Shown here: positions 11,764-21,780 of the stretch, piece after piece
Layout: the number at the start of each line of letters is the position of its first letter
Numbering within the stretch: the first letter of the stretch is position 1
Assembly: GCA_033557465.1 (NCBI GenBank)
Contig: CM066035.1
Span: forward strand, 900,705,309-900,769,308
From: Ichthyophis bannanicus
Lineage: Eukaryota > Chordata > Amphibia > Gymnophiona > Ichthyophiidae
DNA length: 64,000 nt
Direction of reading: 5' to 3'
Position numbers and translations under genes: made by a program
Notes under the pieces: generated by a model
Database searches by the model: none
The model's input: only the letters and a program-made list of their open reading frames with translations
Told to the model about the DNA's origin: nothing

Positions 11764-12055
11764 GTGACATTCATTTTTCATATGGTGAGGTCAAGCAACA
11801 GAAGAATGGAGCAGAGTAACACATTGAGATTTGACAGCAAACTGGTGATATCTGGACCAGCTAAGTGTATTGTTTCAACCCCATTTCTGATACTGAATAC
11901 AGTTCACTCAGCCTTTTATAAACTGAGAATGCTTAGGAGCAACTTAATCCCCGAGGACTTTCTAATAGTCATACAGTTATTAATTATGCCATTGCTAGAC
12001 CATTGTAGTGTTATCTATTTGGGATTACCCAATTGCAATGTTATATCTGACATAT

Positions 12056-12285
12056 TGGAGTGGAGGGGTAGCCTAGTGGTTAGAGCAGTGGCCTTGTGAC
12101 CAACATACCAGAGTTTGATTCCCATCTGCACTCCATGTGAGCCTTGGGCAAGTCACCTTACCCTGCACTGCCTTTGAATAAAAGGCCTGGTAATCTACTT
12201 TCAGTCACACTTTGCCAAGAAAACCAAGGGACTGCTGGGTCACCAGGAGTCAACGCTGACTCAACAGCACACACTGCATCCGACA
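12056..12285 (+). repeat. tRNA-derived SINE with an RTE/BovB-type 3' tail
   Basis: The tRNA-like head carries an A box (GTAGCCTAGTGGTTAGAGCA) and a B box (GAGTTTGATTCC). The 3' end has GGGTCACCAGGAGTC followed by GCTGACTCAACAGCACAC. That closely matches the reverse complement of the 3' end of the RTE-like LINE at 34,384-36,642 (GGGTTGCCATGAGTC, then CCGACTCGACTGCAC). The SINE is flanked by an imperfect target-site duplication: TCTGACATATTG on the left and TCCGACATATTG on the right. The shared tail indicates mobilisation by an RTE-clade LINE. Confidence 0.75.
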
Positions 12286-12307
12286 TATTGTTCTGCCTGT
12301 AATCTGC

Positions 12308-12449
12308 CTTCAGCCAAGTGTGGTTGAGCAAAATATAAATACTAAACTAAAAAAAAACTAATTGTTTATTCCGTTCAATTTTTTATTTCTCACCCATATC
12401 AGATGAATCAGATCTCTATATATTTTGCAGAACCACACTTGGCTGAAGG
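12308..12449. repeat. inverted repeat around an L2-like tail
   Basis: The arm CCTTCAGCCAAGTGTGGTT (12,307-12,325) recurs perfectly as its reverse complement at 12,431-12,449, with near-matching flanks (GCAAAATAT on both). The loop is about 105 bases. It may be an inversion made during LINE insertion. Confidence 0.7.
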
Positions 12450-13151
12450 TCAAGCAACTTATTTTATTTAAATGTTTTTGCATCAGTTGTCCACTCTATT
12501 AGTGCCTTATACACCGGCCTGGGTGCTCCATTCGCGTCAGCAGGGATTACTAATAGTTACTTCTGTGGCATCTGCCCAGGTGGCTAGTGTACGGGCAGAA
12601 ATCTTCTCTGGCCCTATTCAAGTCCAGGCTAAAGACCCATCTCTTTGAAGCTGCTTTTGGATCCCAATACACCTCATTCCCTTGTCCACTACTTATGTGT
12701 AGTCCCCACTTTTGCCATGTTTTTTGTCGTGACTAGATTATAAGCTCTGATGAGCAGGGACTGTGTCTTACATCTATTATGTACAGCACTGCATGCGCCT
12801 TGTAATGCTACACAAACGATTAGTATTTATTTAACAGATTATTTCTACCACCTTATCTTTAAATCAAAGTGGTTTACATAGAAAGCAGAGTTACTTACCT
12901 GTAACAGGTGATCTCTGGGAACAGCAGGAATAAGTCTTCACATATGGGTACGTCGGTACCGCCGGAGTCTGCGCGGGAACGCTTCCCAGCGTCCAATCAA
13001 GAGCTTTGGAAGCATCCCAGCACGCCTGCGCGCTGCCTTCCCGCCTTTCCCAACTGCCTCTCCTCAGTTAAGTTTTAAAGCTGAGACAAAGAGAGAGAGA
13101 AAGGAAAGGAAAGATAGATAGAGATACAACTCCTGGGGAGGTGGGAGGGTT

Positions 13152-13248
13152 GTGAAGACTTATTCCTGCTGTTCCCAGAGACCACCTGTTACAGGTAAGT
13201 AACTGTGCTATCTCCAGGAACAAGCAGGAATGAGTCTTCACATATGGG
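13152..13248. promoter_or_regulatory. internal complementary region of DIRS A
   Basis: The first half (GTGAAGACTTATTCCTGCTG to GTAAGTAACTGTGC) is the reverse complement of the left terminus. The second half (TATCTCCAGGAACAAGCAGG to CATATGGGG) is the reverse complement of the right terminus. In DIRS models this region templates completion of the ends and closure of the circular intermediate. The junction contains CAGGTAAGT followed 20 bases later by CTCCAGG. Confidence 0.85.
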
Positions 13249-14390
13249 GACTCCCAAGCTGAGATGCCTGGAATCTCAGCATGTCATAGGTTGGAACATG
13301 CTATCTCCCAGAACACCAGGCATCCTGAGGATGGAGGGTAGGAGTTGAAGAAAGAAAAAATGCTGTGGAACAGCTAACCTAGCATAGAACTGCAGGGAAG
13401 GAGTCCATGTGTGGATGATGATTGTCATCAATGATGTTGCAGAAGATTGCAATAGAGACCTCCCCCTAACAGGATTTCACAGAAGTAAGGAGGTTCATGG
13501 ATCTACTGGGAACCCAGCAGAGGAACCTTGAAGAGGACCTCACTATAAGTGGAGGTAATAAACCTGTAGGAAAAAATGTGGAGGTCAGAATCCTGAAAGG
13601 AATAGGTAACCCCAGTAAGAAAAACTGGGGTAGTACAAAAAACGGTGGGCCTTCAGAGGAAGGGTTTATGACAAAAACCTAACTCTTTTGGCGGGAGCGT
13701 GGCTCACTCTTAGGAGCAAAAAGAGAAAGGCTAACCGATTTGGACAAACAGGCATAGTCCTTGTGGGGAGAAAGGGTATGGGGACCCCTTGTATCCCAAG
13801 AAGAGAGGACAAATGCCGAAGGCGTTAAAGCCTGTGATTAACTGAAGATCCACAATGTCTCTCCTAACTGGGATAAGCTAGGAGAGATATTGAGTATGAA
13901 GAGCTTCAGAGGTACATTAACCATTAGGTTATGGTATGAAAATTGTTGACTACCATAGGAGTGGGTGTGTGCGGAAAACCCCAAACCTGCTAGATAGCAT
14001 AGGTATGGGTAAAAGCCCTCTGTCAGAATCATATAGGTATATGAGAATAGACAGGGAGATAGATAAGTATGTGGATACATATCTATCTATAAGAAAATAT
14101 CTCAACAGATACATATATATATAGATATAGATATATATAGATATAGATAGATAGATAGACAGACATATAAGAATATATCTATAATGAGATATGGCAGGGC
14201 ATAAAATACATACAAAAAATAAATATGGATATGTAGGCTTACATATAGGGGTCTGCAGGTAAACAGACAGAGATATGCCTACAGTACAGTGATCACATAG
14301 GCTATGTGGAGAGGAAAGATTCATCTAATAACACAAGCTTCACTCCCCCACTTGAAATCAACATTGGAAAAATCTCTCTCCCAGTCAAAG
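13249..14390. other. non-coding body of DIRS A in place of pol (left part)
   Basis: There is no pol motif in any frame. Segments match the equivalent part of copy B in order, for example GGATCTACTGGGAACC here against GAGTCTACTGGATAAGC at 17,560. The two copies have diverged but are collinear. It continues at 15,985-16,929 after the SINE/L2 insertion. Confidence 0.6.
14030..14175. repeat. ATAG/ATAT microsatellite
   Basis: Imperfect runs of GATA, TAGA and ATAT units inside DIRS A. The tyrosine-rich frames on the minus strand here are products of the repeat. Confidence 0.8.
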
Positions 14391-14742
14391 ATTTATTTAT
14401 TTATTTATTTATTTATTTAGTATACATTTGTATACCGCTACTTCCAGCGATCAGCAGCGGTTTGATTACAGATTGGAAATTGTCAAATCATGACAGGAAT
14501 TTTTTTTTTTTTTTTTTGAGGTATAAACACATTGATTAGACAGGAAAGCACAGCACACAGAGAACTATTTTACAGGGAACATGGGCTATGGAGGGTTAAG
14601 TGGCTTGCCCAAGACCACAAGGAGCACCTGCGGGACTAGAAAGCCCAGTCCTTCCGGCCCAAGGTTGCTGTCCTCCAGTGGGATTTGAACCCCCGACCTT
14701 CCGGCCCGAAGTACCTTGCCCCAGCCACTAGGCCACTCCTCC
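14391..14742 (-). repeat. tRNA-derived SINE with an L2-type tail
   Basis: Read on the minus strand it begins at 14,742 with GGAGGAGTGGCCTAGTGGC (A box), then GGGGGTTCAAATCC (B box), then a body. It ends with AAACCGCTGCTGATCGCTGG, a GCGGTATACAAATG block and an (AAAT)n tail at 14,391. The 3' part matches the L2 3' end at 15,915-15,984 (AAACCGCCACTGATCTCTGG, GCGGTATAGAAAAG, AAATn). A shared 3' end implies L2-driven mobilisation. It sits head-to-head with the L2 fragment that follows. Confidence 0.78.
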
Positions 14743-15984
14743 ACAGATGAGATCAAATACTTGGGTGTCACTCTAGATAAGACTCTCAGCCTCACCAAAC
14801 ATATAAAACAATCTGTAAAAACAATATATTTCAAATTAAGGACAATCCAACAACTTAGACCATATTTTGTACATATGTTTATAGTTTCTCTGTTACTCCA
14901 AGTTTATGCTCCTGTTACAATGTACTGTCCAAGTTTAAACTCCTGTTACAATGTAAGCACAGAACAGTTTTCTGACTGTGCACCCTTGTTGTATGTAAAC
15001 CGCACTGATAACAAATAGCGCGGTATATAAAAGCTGTTAAATAAATAAAATAAAATAAATAAATTTAGACTACTGTAATGGTATTCTTCAAGGGACCTCT
15101 AAGAAAAATATTCACACACTTCAATTAGCCCAAAATGTCACCTCAAGGATTATCTATAAAGCGAAACTATCAGATCATATATCTCCGATTCTCTACGCTC
15201 TCCATTGGTTACCCGTCTCATGCAGAATCATCTACAAGTCCTTAGTCAATACGTTTAAGATCTTTAATAATATAGCACCATCTTTCTTATCTACGCTCAT
15301 CAACATCCCACATGAAAATAGATCAAGAAGAAGAAAAAAGCTTCAGACGATACAAGTCCCTGATTCTATTCGAAAGACAAGTCAGAAGACAAGTGACACA
15401 GCTTTCTCATTCTTCGCCCCTACGTTATGGAACAACCTCCCAATTGAAATCCGAGAAATCAAGGACCTTCAATTATTTAGAAAAAATCTAAAAACCCATC
15501 TATTTACTCTGTACTACAATAACCTCCAAATTGAAGATAATCCTAACTCAGAGAAAAACACTGATCATCAGTCACTCACTGACCCTACCTAGACAAGGCA
15601 TAAAATCTTTCCCACACATTCACATTTCTCACCTAGATTAAGCTTACTCTTTGAACGCAATTGCTTGTCGCTAATGTGAATAACTGTAATTTAATGTAAA
15701 TATATTCCTTTACTGTTGACATATTATGTTTTGAAACATTAACTAATTCATACCCTGTTCAATCGTTCCTACCTCTCCTGTTATCTCATTGTATTTCGAG
15801 TTGCATTTAATAGTTGAATGTTCTTTGTTCTAAATCTGTTCTATGTAAAATAATGTTCTTTGTTCTAAATCTGTTCTATGTAAAATAATAGTACTCTATT
15901 ATTAAAGTTTATGTTACCTGTAAACCGCCACTGATCTCTGGAAGTGGCGGTATAGAAAAGATGTATAAATAAATAAATAAATAA
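14743..15984 (+). pseudogene. L2-like LINE, 5'-truncated
   Basis: Starts in the RT thumb (DEIKYLGVTLDKTLSLTKHI), is interrupted at about 14,876-15,062, then continues (LDYCNGILQGTSKK, QLAQNVTSRIIYKAKLSDHI, ALHWLPVSCRIIYKSLVNTF, FSFFAPTLWNNLPIEIRE, LFRKNLKTHLFTLYY). The 3' UTR ends in the L2 signature AAACCGCCACTGATCTCTGG, GCGGTATAG and an AAAT tail. The second part is open for about 160 codons, so decay is modest. It is inserted into DIRS A together with the SINE at its left edge. Confidence 0.85.
14876..15062 (+). repeat. short SINE-like element with an L2-type tail, nested in L2
   Basis: A non-coding piece that splits the L2 frame. It ends GTAAACCGCACTGATAAC, GCGGTATATAAAAGC and an (AAATA)n tail. 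A related copy lies at 33,010-33,222. It contains a small internal duplication (GTTTATGCTCCTGTTACAATGT and GTTTAAACTCCTGTTACAATGT differ at few bases). Confidence 0.6.
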
Positions 15985-16929
15985 GGAGGTGGAACCTACT
16001 TGAGAAGACATATAGAGAATCTATTCCTCCTGGTTATAATCTGCAAGAATGCTAGTTAGTGCAAAAGAACCAGGATTGTTACATGAAAGACTAAGGACAA
16101 TGTCAATGTGCAGCCAGGAAGTCCCGAGTCTTCCAGGACTCTGGCATGATAAGTAGACAGAAGACGCCTAAAGATGAGATACCATGTTGACCTGCTTAAG
16201 GGCAAAGGTATCATGCGTTCTTACCACGAGGACGATCATATCCCCGATTGGGAATACTATGGACCAAAGCAGGGAACTGGCAACTCCTTGAGTCTTCACG
16301 TAAGAGAAGGCCTATGTCCTTTATATCAAAAAAGGAGATAGAAAAGAAGGGGGACCCTTCTAGTCATGGGAGACATGACTGAAAAGCCTTTTCTAACCAG
16401 CTAGGATAGCTGTTGGAGAAAAAAAAAAAACACGCTCTCTAGCAAGGGCCCATAGTGGAAAGCTTCTCTGTAGATTGCAGAGAGCATGGAACTGGCTGGT
16501 AGAGAGCCAGTATCTCAGTTAACTATGCTGCCAACTCAGGAAATGAAGATGGCAGAATAGAAAATAATCTAGAAGCTTGTAATGAGAGGACCTCCAAGAC
16601 AGATGGAGTACTGACTTGGAGCCACTACAAAGACTAGACAGAATGTTAGTGGAGGACAATCTGGTAGTTTGTGGATAAGAACCAGTGGTCCAAACCTTAA
16701 AGCTCCTGGATTGGCAGCTTTTGGCAAGACAGCAGAAGAATCTTACTGTTCCAAAAACAGAAAGAACAGGCAGAACAGGAGTAGGAACTCTGGACATGTC
16801 TGATAAGAGGGTGAAGAGAATGGAGCTGAAGACGACTTACCAAGTAGTAAGTCTATAGAAAGGAAAAATACATGCTGGCACAGGAACTATCATTGGATAG
16901 TGGTTAGACCTCTTTCCCTAGCAGGGAAA
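15985..16929. other. non-coding body of DIRS A in place of pol (right part)
   Basis: Continues the shared non-coding body after the SINE/L2 insertion. Blocks such as ATAGAGAATCTATT (16,012) and ACAGGAACTATCATTGGATAG (16,878) have counterparts in copy B (18,186 and 19,034). No pol motif is visible. Confidence 0.6.
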
Positions 16930-17180
16930 GCACAGTTACTTACCTGTAACAGGTGATCTCTGGGAACAGCAGGAATTAGTGTTCACATATGGGTACGTCG
17001 GTACCGACGGAGCCTGCACGGGAACGCTGCCCAGCTTCCAATCAGAAAGCTTTTGGCAGCATCCCTCGCGCCTGCGCGCTGACTTCCCGCCTTCTCCAGA
17101 GCCTCTCTTCAGTTGAGTTTCAAAGCTGAGACAAAGGAAGAAGATAAAGAGATGCAACTCCTAGGGGAGGTGGGAGGGTT

Positions 17181-17277
17181 GTGAAGACTAATTCCTGCTG
17201 TTCCCAGAGATCACCTGTTACAGGTAAGTAACTGTGCTATCTCCAGGAACAAGCAGGAATGAGTCTTCACATATGGG
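17181..17277. promoter_or_regulatory. internal complementary region of DIRS B
   Basis: The complement of the left end is joined directly to the complement of the right end, with the same CAGGTAAGT and CTCCAGG words at the junction as in A and C. Confidence 0.85.
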
Positions 17278-19185
17278 GACTCCCTAGCTGGAGATGCCAG
17301 GGGGAGATCCCATAAAAATGCAAGAGCCTGGATCAGGGGTGCATTTTGTCTCCAGGAATCCCCGGCATCCAATGTGGGATGGAGGGTAGGAGTTGACAAT
17401 AAAGGAGCTGTGAGGAAAGAAACAGCATAGCCAAGGACTAGAGGGTCCTACAGACTACAGGAGTCCTTGGTATATATGATGAGTAGCATTAAACACATTT
17501 AATGTACACTTAAAATATGCAGCTTACCTACTGTATTGTAGGAAGTAGGAAGCAGGATGGAGTCTACTGGATAAGCAATGGCGGAATCTTCAAGGTGACC
17601 TCTCAGTAGTGAGGATGAAGGTCCAGACCTGGAGGTAGTAGACGATCCAGGTGTCAACTGGGTAGGATTAGACGTCAGGTCTTCAATGGAAAGCTTTATG
17701 GAAAAAAGCTGAAAACTCCTTTAGGCATAAGGTCATTAACATTGAGGACTAAAGGAAGAAGACTGACGGAGTTGGAGAACTAGCTCAGTCCTGGCGGGAA
17801 GAGGGGAACTGGAAAAACCCCTATTCCCAAGGAGAACAGCTGTGTACTCAAAGATAAAGATGTACACTGTTTTTCCTAGCTGGCGAGAGATAGGAAAAAT
17901 ATTGAAGCTTGATGCTTCAAGGACTTAAAGAAAAAATGGAAGATGTTAGCACCACAGTGGTTATTGGTGCCTAACAATTTCTGCATCGTAATATGGTATG
18001 CGAAGTAGGGCGATAGATTGTCTAAAACCTCTAGGAGGTAAAACATTTAGTATAGACAGTAAGGGTGATAGTAGACATATATGGAGATGCTACATACAAG
18101 ACAACAGCCCCATAATTTTACATGGGGAATATAAAAGAAAAAAGATTCTGCGCTCTACAAGAGGGTGAACCCACTTGGAATATGTATAGAGAATCTATTT
18201 CCGTGGATTGAGGGATGCAGGAAGGCAATCCAACAAGATAACTGTGATGTTCGCGTGAAAACAGATGATCATATGAATCTGTAAGGAACAAGGCGGGAGT
18301 TCCACAGAACACTGACATGGCAGATGTGCGGAAACGCAGAAGAAGATACCAGAGGGACCTACTGGAGGGACCCAGAGGTAGCATGCGTAAACATCAGCCT
18401 TGGATTTTCACGCAGAAGAACTGATATCTCGTGTTAACACCCCAGGCTAGAGGGTGTGGAGAACCCTCACAGGCATGGGAAGGGTTTATAAGCTTTTCCC
18501 TAATAATAGAGAAGCTTCAGAGACAAGGTCAATGCTCTATAGCAAGGCCCTCATAGTAGAAAGCTTCTCTGAAGACTGCAGAGAGCATTGTGCAGGAGAG
18601 ATATGAGACAAACTGACTGAAGTCAGGTGTGTTGCCATATCCTAGGAGAGAAGATGGTTAGAATAATGTGAGAAAGCCTAAACGAGTAGGAGGATCCAAG
18701 ATAGATGACGAATAGCTTGGAATCACTACTGAGGCTAGAGAAAATTTTGAACAAGGGACTGGAACTTGGAAAAAATTACCAGTAATACTATTACTGTAAC
18801 TCCTGCAGGCACAGCTGCTGACGGAAACAGCAGAGAGATTGTCCTGTGCCCAATAAAGAAAAACAGACAGGAAAAGAGAGGAGATATCCCTTGTCTGAGG
18901 AACGAGCTTGCTAGAGAAGCTTTTCAGTATGGTACTCCTCAGTCAGGGAAAAAACCCGGTTGAGAGGGTAGTAATTTGAGGGTGACGTACCCATAGGGTA
19001 AGTCAACTGAAGGAAAAAATGTTCAGTTGGGACAGAACTATCAGGGGATAGTTGCAACTGCTCTTCTGGAGAGTTTGTAGTCCCTGAACAAAAATGTTTC
19101 GACAGGTTAGTACACTGAAAAAGAAAAGCACAGTGAATAAACTTCTAATGGGTAGAAGTGAACTGTAGGTTACAATTCCCGGCCC
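17278..19185. other. non-coding body of DIRS B in place of pol
   Basis: About 1.9 kb lacking any RT, RNase H or recombinase motif on either strand; stops are dense in all frames. It is collinear with 13,249-16,929 of copy A. Similar order and spacing in two copies suggests that it is an inherited component of this family and not random decay of pol. Confidence 0.6.
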
Positions 19186-21221
19186 TTATGGTTGCTGGGA
19201 ATGCTGAGACTGGCCAGAGCTGGAGGACTTCAGACCAGGCTGAGGCGTCCCTTGTTTAGGTACAGCCGAAAGATGGGCAGGAGATGAATGAAACTTTCTT
19301 TTCTTAGGGAAAGAAGGTTTGGTAGGACATTTCCTACCCCTTGAAGAAGGAGGTGGCTTAGAATGGTCTTTAGTGGAAGGAGAGTCAGTGGAGCATTGAG
19401 CAACCTGACGTAAAGCCTCCTTATTGAAGAGACCTTCTCCTGTACAAGGAGAATGAGCCAGTATAGTTTGTGCCCATCTGCTCAAGTCTGAAGCTTCAAG
19501 CCAGGCTCTGCGACGTGCTGCAATAGCAATAGCAGAGGATCTGCTAACGGACTCAAAAGAGTCTATAGAAGCACGAGACAGGAACCAGGATATATTCCGG
19601 CTGTGATTGATGAGCAAGAATAATCAGTAGCCTTGGGCTCTGGTAAAAAAGGGGTCAAAAGAGACAATTGCTCTGTGACTTCCTGGAGTGTTAGACTCAT
19701 GTGAAAAATATATGAAAGAATTCTGGAGGCCAGCATAGAGGTTTGGAAGGCCTGACGACCAAAAGCATCGAGTGTTCTGGAAGAACGACATGGCGGATAA
19801 GAAGAATGCTTCTTCTTGCTCTTAACTTTCCTCAGTGCTGATTCCACTACAAGGGAACGATGAGAAAGTTGAGGCTTTTGAAACCCTGGAGAGGGTGGCA
19901 CCCGGTACCGAACCTCAATGGCTGTAGAAACTAGAGGAAGTCGTAAGGGCGATTTCCAGAGCCTCAGAAGGAGATCCTGCAGAGCAGGATGTAAAGGAAG
20001 CATCATATTTTCCATTTGTGCCGGTGAGCAATGAGTAGCATCACAACCAGGGATAGATATATTAAGAAAGGTTGCCATATCCCGGAGAAAAGCCTGAAAA
20101 GACTGATCTCCTATGGGAACTATCCCTGGTAAGGCTAAAGAAAGAGACCTAGTAGATGGATAGGGATACTGGCATGTTAACTTAGAGGCAGTGGGTACTG
20201 CATCAATGCCAGGTATCGGTTCCAAACTAGGCATTGGTGCAAGAACAGGCATAGACATCGATACTGATAGAGGATTAGCAGTTGAAGTTGCTATCGGGGA
20301 CTGCTGCAGTGGTACCGAGATCATGAGAGAGTTATGGCTAGGATCTTCGGAACTGCCCATCTGGAAACGACAGGAGTCGGTTCCGGGACGCGTCGGTACC
20401 CAGTCCTCGAGACTAGATATCGATTCAAGACTCGGCATCGAAGAAAGCGAGACTATCGATGCATGTCGCGAGGGTTCCGATGCCGGTGGCGGCATCGGCG
20501 ATGCCGATACCACTAAGGCAGCCTGGGTTACATCGATCGGTACCGACGGTACCGAGGATACCCGATAACCCCCCCTTGCCAAGGGTAAGGCGGTCCACCT
20601 CGATGCCGATGCCAGGGTATCAGAACCGATCGATGCCGGTACCGTCCCGGAGCAAGGCTGAGATTGAGAGACGTCAATGCGGTGCGTATCGATCGGTCCC
20701 GAAGGTACCGAGGATGCCCGATGACGATCCCTGGTGAAGAGTGGAACACTCGACACCGGTGACGATGCCAGAGGCTCGGTACCGCTCGAAGCGGATACCA
20801 CCCACGCGCATGGCTCAGGTATGTTCTGTGAGGGGTGAGCCCCAGGAACAACCTGAAACCCCTTTAACGCTTTGGAGCCCGAAGACTCCCGCAGGGGTAA
20901 TGCCGATGGATTCTTGAGGGTAAGACCGGAGCCGTCACCATGCTGGGCATGGGACATACCACTCAAGCATTGACTAGTCTTAACAGACTGTTTGTGGATT
21001 ACCTGATCCTGTGAAGTAGAGAAACCGGGTACCCTCACTGCCGAGGAAAAAACGGTATCGAGGGAAACTCTAAAGAGTGAAGGTTTCCTCACAAAATTAT
21101 CCCCTGACAAGTCAGGGGAAAAAGGGTCAGGACCCACACAGTTGAGACACCAACTATTGGTGTCTAAAAAGAAACAGGTGTTTCTACATCGAATGCACTT
21201 CTTAGGAAAAGAAGGCTCCAT
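19186..21221 (-). pseudogene. DIRS gag, copy B (one frameshift)
   Basis: The likely start is the ATG at 21,221 (MEPSFPKKC). The N-terminus carries a putative zinc ribbon, CIRC then CLNC about 14 residues later, followed by VGPD, as in copies A and C. The middle (about 21,000-20,150) is rich in Ser, Val and Pro with repeated SVP/SIP words coded by GGTACC-rich DNA. The C-terminal capsid-like part is conserved with C (SFESVSRSSAIAIAARRRAWLE here, SFECASRASAIAIGARRLAWLQ in C). A frameshift at about 19,600-19,620 moves the last 140 codons to another frame. Gag would package the element RNA. Confidence 0.8.
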
Positions 21222-21780
21222 AATGAAGAGGCCTGGTAGGCCCAACAAGTTAAGGCAAAAAACTGAAGAAAAAGTTTCTCAGAATTTAGTCAAAAATCCA
21301 CCGGCGATACCAGTGGCAGCGGGAAATACAGCTGCGACCACAAGAAAACAAAAAACTAAAGTAATTAAAGAAATTAACAAGAAAAGTTTCTGCGGTGACA
21401 GGAGGACGTCCTGCCAGCTCCGCGGAAAAACGAAAACTGAAGAGAGGCTCTGGAGAAGGCGGGAAGTCAGCGCGCAGGCGTGAGGGATGCTGCCAAAAGC
21501 TTTCTGATTGGAAGCTGGGCAGCGTTCCCGTGCAGGCTCCGTCGGTACCGACGTACCCATATGTGAAGACTCATTCCTGCTTGTTCCTGGAGATAAGAGG
21601 AGAAACCTGTGACTTATAGGCATGAACAACCTGACAGCTCATAGAAATATAGAAAAAATGGATATCTTTTGGAAAGAGATCCCTGTGTAGGGGTTAGAAT
21701 AAAGTGGTGGATTGCCTCTATTGAGAAGAAGCAACTGTAAATTCTAACCCCAAGGGTCACAAGCATCTGATGATGAATGA

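Larger units (their letters stand above)
11764..12835 (+). pseudogene. L2-like LINE C-terminal relic, interrupted by a SINE
   Basis: The left part encodes an RT C-terminal segment of L2 type (HSAFYKLRMLRSNLIPEDF, then IMPLLDHCSVIYLGLPN). It stops at 12,055, where a SINE begins. The right part (about 12,480-12,835) resumes as the degenerate L2 tail: a CAGGCTAAAGACCCATCTCT block, then the 3' UTR with TTATAAGCTCTGATGAGCAG and TACAGCACTGC. Frameshifts are frequent. The tail runs up to about 50 bases before the left end of DIRS copy A. Confidence 0.6.
16930..21595 (-). mobile_element. DIRS element B: gag-only copy nested in A
   Basis: The left end is GCACAGTTACTTACCTG at 16,930 and the right end CTTGTTCCTGGAGATA closes at 21,595. 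The inverted repeats (16,985-17,110 and 21,435-21,560) are nearly identical; I see about one difference in 125 bases. The internal complementary region is at 17,181-17,277. Gag reads leftward from 21,221. As in A, pol is absent and about 1.9 kb of collinear non-coding DNA stands in its place. The element splits A just before the end of the A gag. Its length of about 4.67 kb compares with 5.7 kb for the pol-bearing copy C. Confidence 0.88.

Noticed and set aside
13838..14324. Tyr-rich minus-strand proteins
   Set aside because: Products of an ATAG/ATAT microsatellite.
17278..19185. A decayed pol in DIRS B
   Set aside because: I looked for YLDD, TDAS, SDN, HxxR and the HTFTxHY tail on both strands and saw none, although strong decay cannot be fully excluded.
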